Part shown: positions 33,701 through 43,323 of the stretch, one piece after another | Layout: every line of letters begins with the position of its first letter | How positions within the stretch are numbered: position 1 is the stretch's first letter | NCBI RefSeq assembly: GCF_000143415.4 | Contig: NW_003314299.1 | Location: forward strand, 1,614,559 to 1,678,558 | From: Selaginella moellendorffii | Taxonomy: Eukaryota > Streptophyta > Lycopodiopsida > Selaginellales > Selaginellaceae | Length of the DNA stretch: 64,000 nt | Direction of reading: 5' to 3' | Made by a program: the position numbers and the translations under genes | Notes under the pieces: model-generated | What the model was told of the DNA's origin: nothing | Databases searched by the model: none | What the model saw: only the letters and a program-made list of their open reading frames with translations

Positions 33701-35084
33701 GACAAGGATCCGGTCTTTATCGCCATATTGCTTGCTTCAACAAACGCAGCAAAGCTCTTAGATCTCCTTCACGATTTCAAGGACGTGTTTGCTTGGGACT
33801 ACAGTCAACTTCTAGGAGTTCCCATGGACACAATCATGCACAGTATTGTGCTTTCAGAGTCAACCAAACCAGTCCGTCAAAAGATGCGGCGTTTCAGCCC
33901 GACAGCTCACTCCGAGATGAAGTTGGAGATTGAGTGACTACTAGCAGCTGGCTTTATTTACCCTTTGGAGAGCTCAGAGTGGGTGGCCAATCTCGTCCCT
34001 GCATGCAAGGCAAATAGAAAACTCCGCCTCTGCATTGATTTTCGAGACTTGAACAAGGCAACTACGAAAGATCACTTTCCAACTCCGTTTATCGATGCGA
34101 TTGTGGATGAGATGGCTGGCCACCGGTACTACTCTTTCATGGATGGCTTTTCAGGGTACAACCAGATCTTCATTCATCCGGATCATCGAGATCTTACGGC
34201 CTTCCGGACACCTTGGGGCGTCTTTGCTTTCAACGTCCTCCCATTTGGCTTGTGTAACGCCGGAGCTACTTTTCAGCGCTTTATGACCCATGCCTTTCAC
34301 GACTTGATTGGAGGCGCCTTGAGGGTGTATATGGATGATCTGTGCATGACCTCTGACTCCTTTGAGGATCACCTTATGCACTTGGAACAGATTTTCACTC
34401 GTTGCCGACAACACAGGTTTTCATTGAACCCGGCAAAGTGTAAATTCGGGGTAACCGAAGGCCGGTTACTGGGCTTTGATGTCTCTCGGGATGGGATCAG
34501 ACCCTAGGTAGCCAAGACTTAAGAGATTCTGGATCGGAACCCACCAACCAACTTGAAGCAGCTTTGCAGCTTCCTCAGGCAAACAGGTTTCTTTCGCCGT
34601 TTCCTCCACAACTATGCCGCACGTTCACGGCCCTTGGTAGCTTTGCTACAACACAGTGTTCCATTTATCTGGGGTGAGTCCCAACAACAAGCCTTTGAAT
34701 CACTACAGCAGTCACTCCGCACGGCCCCAGTACTCCAACCACCAGAACGACAACTTCCTTTTGACATTTACATCACAACGGGTACAGAGGCTTTTGGAGT
34801 ATGCCTTTGCCAATGTTCACAGCCTGTCAAGCCACCACATGCAACATATTATGCCTCACATTCATTCAAGGAGACTGAAAAGAAATATGTGGATGCGGAA
34901 AAAGAAGCAGTGGCTGTTGTTTATACCTTGGAGCGATTTTGTCACTTTCTCGCTGGAGCCCGTATCCATTTCCATGTCTATTTTAATGTGCTGACCTTTC
35001 TTTTACAGCGACCGGTTCATAGTCCTCGTACTTTATTTTGGATTGTGACCATCCAAGAGTTCCAACCAACTTTTCACATGCGGC
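33701..35084 (+). pseudogene. E1 reverse transcriptase and degenerate native RNase H
   Basis: Same frame as gag, with stops at 33935 (TGA), 34505 (TAG) and 34520 (TAA). Reverse transcriptase: FIYPLESSEWVANLVP, LRLCIDFRDLN, FMDGFSGYNQIF, FGLCNAGATFQRF and the catalytic YMDD at about 34327. The following native RNase H has lost its usual acids: the VDAS position reads YITTGTEAFG and the VDH position reads HVYFNVL. The frame runs straight into the E2 insertion at 35085 and resumes at 43324. Confidence 0.85.
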
Positions 35085-35513
35085 TGTCGCACCCCAAAAA
35101 TGGCCTAAATACTTAGCTTGGGCTAAGGTTGAGCCTAAGTGGTGAGTTTGGGCTTAAGGTTAGTACTAATCCTTGGGTTAGGGCTAAACCTTGGGTTTAG
35201 ACCATCCTTAGGTGGCACCCCTTCGACACTTCATCAATCTCCACCAAGGGTCACTGAGTCTCCGCCACCTCAGTGATCCATAAGTCACATCCCTTACTTT
35301 GTTGACACAAGGTTCCAAGGGATGCCTCCTTTGGACACATCACTGATCCTCGACTCAAGGGTCGCAACCCTTCCTTGTGTTTATATACTCACATCCATTC
35401 AATGCAATCCATCCTACCTTTTGGCAAAGCAGTGTGTGCTACTTTCCAAGTGGAAAGATCCTTGGGTTCTAGACTAGTAGTGTTGGGGCTTGGGGTTTTC
35501 CTTTCGAGCTTCA
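35085..35513 (+). repeat. E2 5' LTR
   Basis: TGTCGCACCCC...TTCGAGCTTCA, 429 bp. A TATA-like TTTATATACTC at about 35379 would serve as promoter. Confidence 0.95.
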
Positions 35514-35631
35514 TTTCTGGTGCACTGTCCGGGAAGGTATGCACATTGCTGCTCTGCCAATGGAGTGAAGAATCCGAAGACAGCTCGGTAGCCGAAGACA
35601 GCTCGGCGACTTCACTAAAGGAGGGGTGTGT

Positions 35632-38600
35632 ATGCGCCGTTCGCAGTACGAGTACCAGAAATTGCTTGAGGAGAGACAACAAGAAGCCGAGAGAAGAGAA
35701 GCACAAAGGTTATTCCGGGAGGAGAGGTATCGTAGGAGACAAGGCCCTACACCCACTCCGGAGACAAGCCCAAGACCAAGCCGAGAGACATCTCCGGTTG
35801 GATCATCTAGAGAAGAACAAGAAGAAGAAGAAGAAGAGCAAGAGGAGGTTGTGATATCACCTCCTACACCACCACCATCACCACCACAAGCACAAGGACA
35901 AGGTCAGCAACAACAACAACAACCACCACAAGCAATGGCAACCGCGACAACAAAGATGAAATACTCTACCTTCACGGGAGTTGGAGATCCAGACGCTCAC
36001 GTGATGGCATTTGAGAACACCACTACAGCAAATGATGAAGCTGGAGCCGTGGAAAGGAGGAAGCTATTTCCTGCTACCCTTCTTGGAGTGGCGGCGGAGT
36101 GGATGACCACTATTCCGGCAGGAGCTGATTGGGTAGCGTTTCGAGCAGCGTTCCTAACAGCGTTTCGACCTGTTGGATTCAATCAATGGATCATGGATAG
36201 CCTCTATGATTTCCAAATGTTGCCCGGAGAGAGCTTACAAAGTTATACCTTGCGATTCAAAGGTCTCTTGCTCAAGAGAACTCCACAACCTACGGCAGAA
36301 GAGCGAGTGAGATACTTTGTGGGAGGTCTTCCCCTCCCTTTGAAGATTCACGTGAAGTGCCAAAGCCCAGCGGACTTGAATACCGCAATAGCTTTTGCTG
36401 GGAATTGGGAACAAGCCCATCTTGGAGTGAATCGTCAAATGATGAGCTCGGGAAGTTCATCGGCCAATCCTATGGCCAACATGGCTACGACGAATCCAGC
36501 CATGTATTCAACAAGTGGACTCCACGGAGGAGTTGCACCTGCGGGAATGGGAACTATGGACTATACAAAGATGGCATACTCAACGGTACCTGGTCAAGTT
36601 CCTTCTCCCATGATGCAGCAGCAAATGCCTTATGGCATTTATCAACAATCACCGGTTCCGGATGTGAAAGCTGAAGTACAAGCCGAAGTGAAGAAAGCAC
36701 AAGAAAGTTTGGTGGAAACCCTTACTCAGAAGATGTCGGACCTCCAGCTCAATTGGATTAAGGGAGTCCAAAGCCCCGGACGACAGCAGAAGACCAGGGA
36801 CAACATTTGGTGTGTTCGTTGCCGAAGTTACGGGCATTATCCCAACGAATGCCCGCAAGATGCTATACCTCGTTGCAAGCATTGCAAGCGAGCGAATCAT
36901 AGATCAGAAGATTGCCACTATAAGCCGGGGAATCAGGTTCAAGCAGCTTACATCCATGCTACACCAGGAGGAATGCCTCAGCAGCAACAACTCCACATGC
37001 TTCCTCAACCGTACTCTCCACCGGTTACTTATGCTCCAGTTTATACGGGTGAGATGGTCCCAGTTTATGCTGCGGGGGTTACAGGAGGAGGAAGGGGTCG
37101 AGCACCACCAAGGAGAGGTCCTATGACATGCTACAACTGTGGAGAAGTGGGCCATATTTCTCCAAATTGCCCTCATCCGCGAAAGCAAATTGGTTATCAA
37201 CCAATTTGTGGCATTTGCCAAACTCAGGGGCTTCACGAGCAAGCAAACTGCCCTCACAAGCTTCAGAAAACCAGAGCCAAGAACGTGGTTGACTCTCAGG
37301 CTGTTTTCGTTCAGCCGATCAGCTGGAATGAGCACTACACAGCAAATGCCCAAGCTTATGCAATTGATCCCACTGGGCAAATGCTGCAGCCAAGCGTGTT
37401 CAACGCACAACAAACAGCTGAGGGAAGATATGCAGCAGATGTCTACACTGATGTTGAACCAGAGGAGGAATACAGGAAGCTGCAGCAGCAAAAGAATCAG
37501 CACCAGCTTCGACGAGGGGATAGTAGCCGAGTTACAACCATCACAGGGAATGCCCAGATTGGCGGGAGCCCTAATTTTCAAAAATCGAATTTTGAATTAA
37601 GGGGAAAACAAAGTATGGAGCAATCGGGAGGAATTCACCTTGGAGCTGGGGAGATGGAAGCCGATCGCCCTTGCCTGAACGTGGCCACACGCTCACAAGT
37701 AGTGCAGCAGCAGCAGAATGCAGGAGGCGTTCAATCTTGTGCTCCAGGGGAGTACGTGGATGATCCAGAGGCGATTGTACGCAGGTTCCGGAGGCGCCTC
37801 AAGGAGCAGGAAGTGGGAATGGAGAACAAACCAGCGCTGCACCGTGCATTCGAATCAACGCCGCCAGCACACGCGAAGAATTCAGAATTACTCAGGAACC
37901 CTAATTTTGGAATTAGGGATGTGGTGGCCGAGCAGCGAAGGGGCGCGGAGGTAAAGGCGGCAGCGGATGCGGGTTCATCCGCCAAGCCCCTGGAAGGAAG
38001 CGCCACGGCACTTGGTGGAACGGCGCTAAAGAGTGCCATCGGCTCACAAACAGGGCATCTGCAGCAAGCGAGTGGTGAGCGAAGGATGGAGTGTGGCAAG
38101 GCAAGTGCTGAGGAAGGCGTGAGAGATCCCGAGGCCGGGCTATCAAGGAAGAAGGGGCGCAGATACAAGCGTGTGCCGAACTTGCAGCCCCCACCGTACG
38201 ACGTTCTCGCTGATTTAAAGAATCAGAAGCCGAGTATCAGTTTTGCTCAGCTTCTAGCTTTGGCACCGGGTTTGAGGAAGGCTATTTCCACAGCCATGCA
38301 GGCACACAAAGAGGCGGTGGTGAACTCTGCCTGGCCTGTCATAGCGGATATGAGTTCTCCCTGCGTGGATGTGGAGATTCAGGGGGAACTCATACGTGGT
38401 TGCACGCTCGATGGAGGAAGCGGTGTAAACATCATGCCACTGGAAACGTGGAGAAGGTTTGAGCTTCCCACGCCTGTGCCAGTTCATTTTGCTGTCCGGA
38501 TGGCCGATCAACGGAGAGTTCAGCCCGTGGGAATTGTTTCGGGTGTGAAAACCTGGATCGCAGGAGTAAACTTCTTCATTGATTTCGTGGTCCTCAAAAT

Positions 38601-39003
38601 GAAGGAGGGAGCAGGTCTCAACTACCCGTTGTTGCTGGGCCGGCCCTGGCTGCTTCAAGCATCAGCTGAGCATAACTGGGGAACGGGGGTGCTGACCATC
38701 GGGGATGGGAACTTCCGAATTCCAATCCAAGTGCATGTCAGGCCGGGATATAAGCGGGAAAAACCAGTAGCTGTGGAACCAGAAGATGGAGACTCCGATA
38801 CTACATCTGAATCCACTGAGGAGGATGTGTTTCAAGAGGAGGTGTCGGAAGAGGAGATGCCCGGTGTGGAGCTCCAGCAGCTCGTGGCTGAGGAGAACGT
38901 TTCTGAGAATGGAGCTGATGAAGAGCTGCAGCTGGTCATACCCGATCACCACTCAACGGTGAGCAGTCAAGATCTTCTTCAGCGGCTGGGAGCTTCTTCC
39001 TAG
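35632..39003 (+). CDS. gag: E2 gag polyprotein with zinc knuckles and a retropepsin-like domain
   Basis: Structural polyprotein of the E2 virus-like particle, about 1,120 aa, very long for gag. First ATG at 35632; the frame is also open just upstream. Order: charged coiled start, capsid (GVAAEWMTTIPAGADW, MLPGESLQSYTLRFKGLL, about residues 110-270), zinc-knuckle-like CX2C motifs near residues 396 (CVRCRSYGHYPNEC), 417 (CKHCKRANHRSEDC), 502 (CYNCGEVGHISPNC) and 528 (CGICQTQGLHEQANC), a Gln-rich and low-complexity spacer, and a retropepsin-like domain near residue 927 (TLDGGSGVNIM, then LLLGRPWL near 1002). The Asp-Gly-Gly replaces the usual Asp-Thr/Ser-Gly, as I recall for Athila/Tat-like elements. 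It ends in TAG, and pol follows in the same frame. Confidence 0.9.
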   Translation: MRRSQYEYQKLLEERQQEAERREAQRLFREERYRRRQGPTPTPETSPRPSRETSPVGSSREEQEEEEEEQEEVVISPPTPPPSPPQAQGQGQQQQQQPPQAMATATTKMKYSTFTGVGDPDAHVMAFENTTTANDEAGAVERRKLFPATLLGVAAEWMTTIPAGADWVAFRAAFLTAFRPVGFNQWIMDSLYDFQMLPGESLQSYTLRFKGLLLKRTPQPTAEERVRYFVGGLPLPLKIHVKCQSPADLNTAIAFAGNWEQAHLGVNRQMMSSGSSSANPMANMATTNPAMYSTSGLHGGVAPAGMGTMDYTKMAYSTVPGQVPSPMMQQQMPYGIYQQSPVPDVKAEVQAEVKKAQESLVETLTQKMSDLQLNWIKGVQSPGRQQKTRDNIWCVRCRSYGHYPNECPQDAIPRCKHCKRANHRSEDCHYKPGNQVQAAYIHATPGGMPQQQQLHMLPQPYSPPVTYAPVYTGEMVPVYAAGVTGGGRGRAPPRRGPMTCYNCGEVGHISPNCPHPRKQIGYQPICGICQTQGLHEQANCPHKLQKTRAKNVVDSQAVFVQPISWNEHYTANAQAYAIDPTGQMLQPSVFNAQQTAEGRYAADVYTDVEPEEEYRKLQQQKNQHQLRRGDSSRVTTITGNAQIGGSPNFQKSNFELRGKQSMEQSGGIHLGAGEMEADRPCLNVATRSQVVQQQQNAGGVQSCAPGEYVDDPEAIVRRFRRRLKEQEVGMENKPALHRAFESTPPAHAKNSELLRNPNFGIRDVVAEQRRGAEVKAAADAGSSAKPLEGSATALGGTALKSAIGSQTGHLQQASGERRMECGKASAEEGVRDPEAGLSRKKGRRYKRVPNLQPPPYDVLADLKNQKPSISFAQLLALAPGLRKAISTAMQAHKEAVVNSAWPVIADMSSPCVDVEIQGELIRGCTLDGGSGVNIMPLETWRRFELPTPVPVHFAVRMADQRRVQPVGIVSGVKTWIAGVNFFIDFVVLKMKEGAGLNYPLLLGRPWLLQASAEHNWGTGVLTIGDGNFRIPIQVHVRPGYKREKPVAVEPEDGDSDTTSESTEEDVFQEEVSEEEMPGVELQQLVAEENVSENGADEELQLVIPDHHSTVSSQDLLQRLGASS

Positions 39004-42000
39004 GTTCCTTTCCTTATGATCCAAGCGGAGATACTTCCTTTTCCTCCTAACGTTCGGGGAGATCCTGCGCTGGATGCTTCACTGTTTACCATGGGGTACG
39101 TGAAGGGCCTCGATTGTTTGATGTTGGTGGATCCTGGAGCGCTGCAGAGCTTCATCACCATTGACTTTGCTGTAGCAGCTCGGCTGCGGATCACCATCAC
39201 TGAGCAGGACCAAGTGGCCGTATGTGCTGATGGGGACGTTTTTCCCATTTACGGCAAGGTGGAGGATGTATTTCTCTTCCTCGGCAACCAACGCTTCATC
39301 GTGAACCTGTTGGTGATTAAGCGACCAGGAGACATTGCTGTTGTCCTTGGATCAGACTGGCTGAGGACTACTAGTGCTGAGATGAACTACTTGCACGAGA
39401 CTGTGGTCACAACAGATGAATTCGGACAGCGGAGCAGGCTGTACCTTTTTCGAAGAGGAGAGCTTGATCCCCCTTGCTACATGCTCCGAGTGATCACATT
39501 GCCTTCGGCTCAAGTGGTGGACGTTCGCTTGGTGGATGTGGGGACCCTCCGAGCTCAGGTTTTGCATGAGGTGCAGACCTGCTTCATGACTGCTGCGGTG
39601 GCCGAGGAGTATGATGTGCAGGAGTTCGGCTTTCCAGGCCTGCTGTTGGAGATACTTCCTGGAGTTTACCACCAGGTTCGTGGATTCATCCCTACAGTTG
39701 CTCTGATCGTGGGAGAGTTTCTGGTCACCACCCGGTTCCTGGTGCTGCAACTGGACAAGCTGGAGGAAGCCGAGGAACATCTGTTTCTCGGTCAGGAGTT
39801 GCTCCAGAAAGTTGAGGACCTGGTGGAGGATGTGCCTCTCGTTGTGGAGTGCAACGCTGTGGAGGTTTCAAGACTCCAGTCGGTGGAGTACGACCCCGAA
39901 CTCGACAACTTTCCAGCTCGTTTTTTCCACAGTCGTGAAGCCGAGTTGAAGATCAGAGAGGTTCCAGCTGGGATAGAGGTGAACTCCTCTCCTTCTGAAC
40001 CTGATTTCCTCACTTCCCCACTCTGTGTTCCCCTTCTCGTTGAGTTTAATGGAAATTCTGAGAGGAGGGAACTGCAGGTGGGAGCTCAGCTTTCACCAGA
40101 TGCCAGAGAACTCTTCCATCAGCTCTTCCTCGAGTTCCGCGACATCCTTGCGTGGAGCTACGACGAGCTGAAAGGCGTGGATTCCGAAATCGCTCAACAT
40201 CGAATTCGCCTGGTTGACGGTGCTATTCCTCGTCGCCAGCGAGCCTACCGCCTCAACCCGCGCTATGCAAAGGTAGTGAAGGAGGACATCGACAAACTTC
40301 AAGCTGCCGGCTTCATTGAGGAGGTGGAGGGGAGCGAGTGGGTCTCTCCCATTGTGGTGGTGCCAAAGAAGAACGGGAAGCTCCGAGTGTGTGTGGACTA
40401 CCGCAAGCTCAACGAGGCGACAGTGAAGGATGCTTTTCCACTTCCTTTTACTGATAATGTGCTGGACACTGTAGCAGGCCATGACCTTTATTCTTTCCTC
40501 GACGGGTTCAGTGGATACAACCAGGTTACCATCTTTCCGGGTGACCAGGAGAAAACCACTTTCATCACTGAGTGGGGTTGTTTTATTTACAGGGTGATGC
40601 CTTTTGGGCTGTGCAATGCCCCGGCGACATTTCAAAGAGTGATGACAGCAGCATTTCGGCAAATGCTCCACGACTTTCTCGAGATTTTTCTCGATGACTT
40701 TAGCGTGTTCAGTGATGTATCCACTCATTTGAATAAGCTTAGACTTTGTTTTGAGCAATGTCGCAAGTATGGCATCTCCCTAAATCCACTTAAATGCACC
40801 TTCGGAGTTACTCATGGTATTTTGCTCGGCCGAGTAGTATCTTCTCAAGGTTTGAGCATTGACCCGGCTAAGATTCGAGTGATTCAAGAGTTGGAGGCAC
40901 CCGTGAACATGAAGGACATTCAAGCCTTCCTTGGACATGTCGGATATCACCGGAGGTTCATCAACAAATTCTCCGAGAAGGCATTGCCTTTGACCAACTT
41001 GTTGAAGAAGGGAGTGGAATTCCGATGGAGTTCGAAGTGCCAACAAGCTTTTGAGGAGTTGAAGGAGTGTTTGGTGAAAGCTCCGATATTGGTTCCTCCT
41101 AACTGGGATAAACCATTCCATGTTCACGTGGATGCTTCGGCCTATGCTATTGGTGCGGTTTTATGCCAACCGGAAGGTGGAATGGATCACCCGGTTTTCT
41201 ATACTTCCCGTCAACTCTCGTTGGCTGAGAGGAATTATTCTGCGACAGACCGTGAAGGACTGGGCATGGTCTTTGCGGTACAGAAGTTCCGCCATTATCT
41301 ACTTGGCCAGAAGTTCATCTTCTACGTTGATCATCAAGCACTTAAGTATTTGATACTTAAGCCTTGCCGAACTGGGAGGATTTCGAGATGGTTACTTCTC
41401 CTTCAAGAGTTCGATTTCGAAGTGGTGTTACGACCAGGAAAGGCTCACGTGATGGCTGACCATCTCTCCAGAGTTCGAGCCCAACCCTCTATGGAAGATA
41501 TTCCTGACGACCTGGGAGATGCTGCTCTCTTCGGAGTTGCGGCCTTTGCAGTGGAAGCCATACCAGACTGGTACTTTGGCATTGCTACTTACCTTTCTTC
41601 GGGAGATTTTCCAGACAACTTGAGAGGCCCGGAAAGGAAAAGGCTTGTTCTTCAAGCAAGAGCGTATACACTTATAGCTGGACAACTATATAAGGTGGGA
41701 CGTGATAACGTTTTACGACGGTGCATTCTTCCACATGAAGTGGAAACCATTGTGGCTTCATGCCACGATAGTCCATATGCTGGGCATTTTGGGGCAGCAG
41801 CTACAGCAAGGTTAGTGCTTCAAGCAGGCTATTGGTGGCCTACTATATACCGAGATACCGCAAGGTACGTGCGAAGTTGTGATCCATGCCAGAGAAGTGG
41901 AAGACCTACCCGGAGGGACTTGATGCCGTTGACACCCATTATTCCAGTTCTTCCATTTGAGAAGTGGGGAATCGATTTTATGGGGCCACTCCCCACAACT

Positions 42001-42921
42001 CGGCATACTTATTGCCGCTACATCTTGGTGTGCACCGATTACGTGACCAAGTGGGCTGAAGCAAAAGCCTTGAAGGAGGACACAGGAGCTCGAGTGGCTG
42101 AGTTCCTATACGAGAACATTATCACACGGTTCGGGTGCCCATTGGAGCTGGTTAGTGATCGGGGTACACATTTCCTCAATGAGGTGATCGAAGAGTTGGT
42201 GAGGAAGTATGCTATTTCCCACCGGAAATCTACCCCTTATCATCCTCGAGCCAACGGGCAGGTGGAGAGAACCAACAAGACTCTGTGTGAGATCATGGCC
42301 AAGATCACCAATGCCAACCGAACCGATTGGGATAAGCGGTTGCTCGACGCTCTTTGGGCTTATCGTGTTGCCTATAAGGTAACTACTCATGCTTCACCTT
42401 TTCAATTGGTCTACGGACAAGAAGCGGTGTTGCCATTGGAGCTTGAGATTCCTTCCATGCGGATGGCGGTGGAACACGCAATGGATTGGGATGGAGCTCT
42501 TCAAGCTAGGTTGGAGCAGCTTGATAAGTTGGACGAGCGACGTCAACTTGCTTTCCAAACTCGGGAAGCTATCCAGAAAAGAAGGAAGGCATGGTATGAC
42601 CGATTCCTTCGTCTCAAGCTCTTCAACAAGGGTGACCTAGTACTTCTCTACGAGAGTAAGTATTGGAAGCGACCTGGCAAACTTCGAGTTCGCTGGATTG
42701 GACCATATCGAGTGGAAGCTGTGTTTCCAAACGGCTCGGTGCAACTCAAGGATATGGAAGGAACTTCTCTTTCTACTCGCGTGAACGGGTCTCGCCTACG
42801 GAAGTACTACCCGCCGGAGACATTTTATCCATCTCAAGGGAGTGAGGAGGAGAGTGCTCCGGGACGTAGCACTATTGGAGGGGGGGTGATGTCGCACCCC
42901 AAAAATGGCCTAAATACTTAG
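39004..42921 (+). CDS. pol: E2 pol polyprotein: second retropepsin-like domain, RT, RNase H, integrase
   Basis: Enzymes for copying and integrating E2. It is in frame with gag after one TAG (39001-39003), with the first ATG at 39016. Counting from that ATG: a second retropepsin-like domain (MLVDPGALQSFITI near residue 35, VVLGSDWL near 112); reverse transcriptase (LRVCVDYRKLN near 455, [22 protein letters not shown], catalytic FLDD near 557); RNase H (VHVDASAYAIGAVL near 703, FYVDHQALKYL); integrase HHCC finger (SCHDSPYAGHFG, RSCDPCQR) and catalytic D987, D1048, E1084, a true D-35-E spacing; then a GPY module (WIGPYRVEAVF). No chromodomain. The frame crosses the polypurine tract and ends 32 bases inside the 3' LTR. 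All catalytic residues are present. Confidence 0.93.
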   Translation, partial: VPFLMIQAEILPFPPNVRGDPALDASLFTMGYVKGLDCLMLVDPGALQSFITIDFAVAARLRITITEQDQVAVCADGDVFPIYGKVEDVFLFLGNQRFIVNLLVIKRPGDIAVVLGSDWLRTTSAEMNYLHETVVTTDEFGQRSRLYLFRRGELDPPCYMLRVITLPSAQVVDVRLVDVGTLRAQVLHEVQTCFMTAAVAEEYDVQEFGFPGLLLEILPGVYHQVRGFIPTVALIVGEFLVTTRFLVLQLDKLEEAEEHLFLGQELLQKVEDLVEDVPLVVECNAVEVSRLQSVEYDPELDNFPARFFHSREAELKIREVPAGIEVNSSPSEPDFLTSPLCVPLLVEFNGNSERRELQVGAQLSPDARELFHQLFLEFRDILAWSYDELKGVDSEIAQHRIRLVDGAIPRRQRAYRLNPRYAKVVKEDIDKLQAAGFIEEVEGSEWVSPIVVVPKKNGKLRVCVDYRKLNEATVKDAFPLPFTDNVLDTVAGHDLYSFLDGFSGYNQVTIFPGDQEKTTFITEWGCFIYRVMPFGLCNAPATFQRVMTAAFRQMLHDFLEIFLDDFSVFSDVSTHLNKLRLCFEQCRKYGISLNPLKCTFGVTHGILLGRVVSSQGLSIDPAKIRVIQELEAPVNMKDIQAFLGHVGYHRRFINKFSEKALPLTNLLKKGVEFRWSSKCQQAFEELKECLVKAPILVPPNWDKPFHVHVDASAYAIGAVLCQPEGGMDHPVFYTSRQLSLAERNYSATDREGLGMVFAVQKFRHYLLGQKFIFYVDHQALKYLILKPCRTGRISRWLLLLQEFDFEVVLRPGKAHVMADHLSRVRAQPSMEDIPDDLGDAALFGVAAFAVEAIPDWYFGIATYLSSGDFPDNLRGPERKRLVLQARAYTLIAGQLYKVGRDNVLRRCILPHEVETIVASCHDSPYAGHFGAAATARLVLQAGYWWPTIYRDTARYVRSCDPCQRSGRPTRRDLMPLTPIIPVLPFEKWGIDFMGPLPTTRHTYCRYILVCTDYVTKWAEAKALKEDTGARVAEFLYENIITRFGCPLELVSDRGTHFLNEVIEELVRKYAISHRKSTPYHPRANGQVERTNKTLCEIMAKITNANRTDWDKRLLDALWAYRVAYKVTTHASPFQLVYGQEAVLPLELEIPSMRMAVEHAMDWDGALQARLEQLDKLDERRQLAFQTREAIQKRRKAWYDRFLRLKLFNKGDLVLLYESKYWKRPGKLRVRWIGPYRVEAVFPNGSVQLKDMEGTSLSTRVNGSRLRKYYPPETFYPSQGSEEESAPGRSTIGGGVMSHPKNGLNT

Positions 42922-43318
42922 CTTGGGCTAAGGTTGAGCCTAAGTGGTGAGTTTGGGCTTAAGGTTAGTACTAATCCTTGGGTTAGGGCTAAACCTTGGG
43001 TTTAGACCATCCTTAGGTGGCACCCCTTCGACACTTCATCAATCTCCACCAAGGGTCACTGAGTCTCCGCCACCTCAGTGATCCATAAGTCACATCCCTT
43101 ACTTTGTTGACACAAGGTTCCAAGGGATGCCTCCTTTGGACACATCACTGATCCTCGACTCAAGGGTCGCAACCCTTCCTTGTGTTTATATACTCACATC
43201 AATTCAATGCAATCCATCCTACCTTTTGGCAAAGCAGTGTGTGCTACTTTCCAAGTGGAAAGATCCTTGGGTTCTAGACTAGTAGTGTTGGGGCTTGGGG
43301 TTTTCCTTTCGAGCTTCA
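42890..43318 (+). repeat. E2 3' LTR
   Basis: 429 bp, one difference from the 5' LTR. It contains the stop codon of pol at 42919-42921. Confidence 0.95.
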
Positions 43319-43323
43319 GCGGC

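Larger units (their letters stand above)
35085..43318 (+). mobile_element. Complete young Ty3/gypsy retrotransposon E2 (8,234 bp), GCGGC target duplication
   Basis: Flanked by GCGGC at 35080-35084 and 43319-43323. LTRs at 35085-35513 and 42890-43318, both 429 bp, differ at one position that I can see (CATCCATTC against CATCAATTC). A primer-binding-like TGGTGCACTGTCCGGG begins at 35518 and resembles the tRNA-Asp type. A polypurine tract GGAGGGGGGGTGA ends at 42889. Both long frames are intact. It interrupts the integrase end of E1's pol without loss of E1 sequence. Confidence 0.95.

Noticed and set aside
39016-39280. Host aspartic protease gene
   Set aside because: The domain lies in frame at the start of E2 pol between the LTRs, so it belongs to the retrotransposon.
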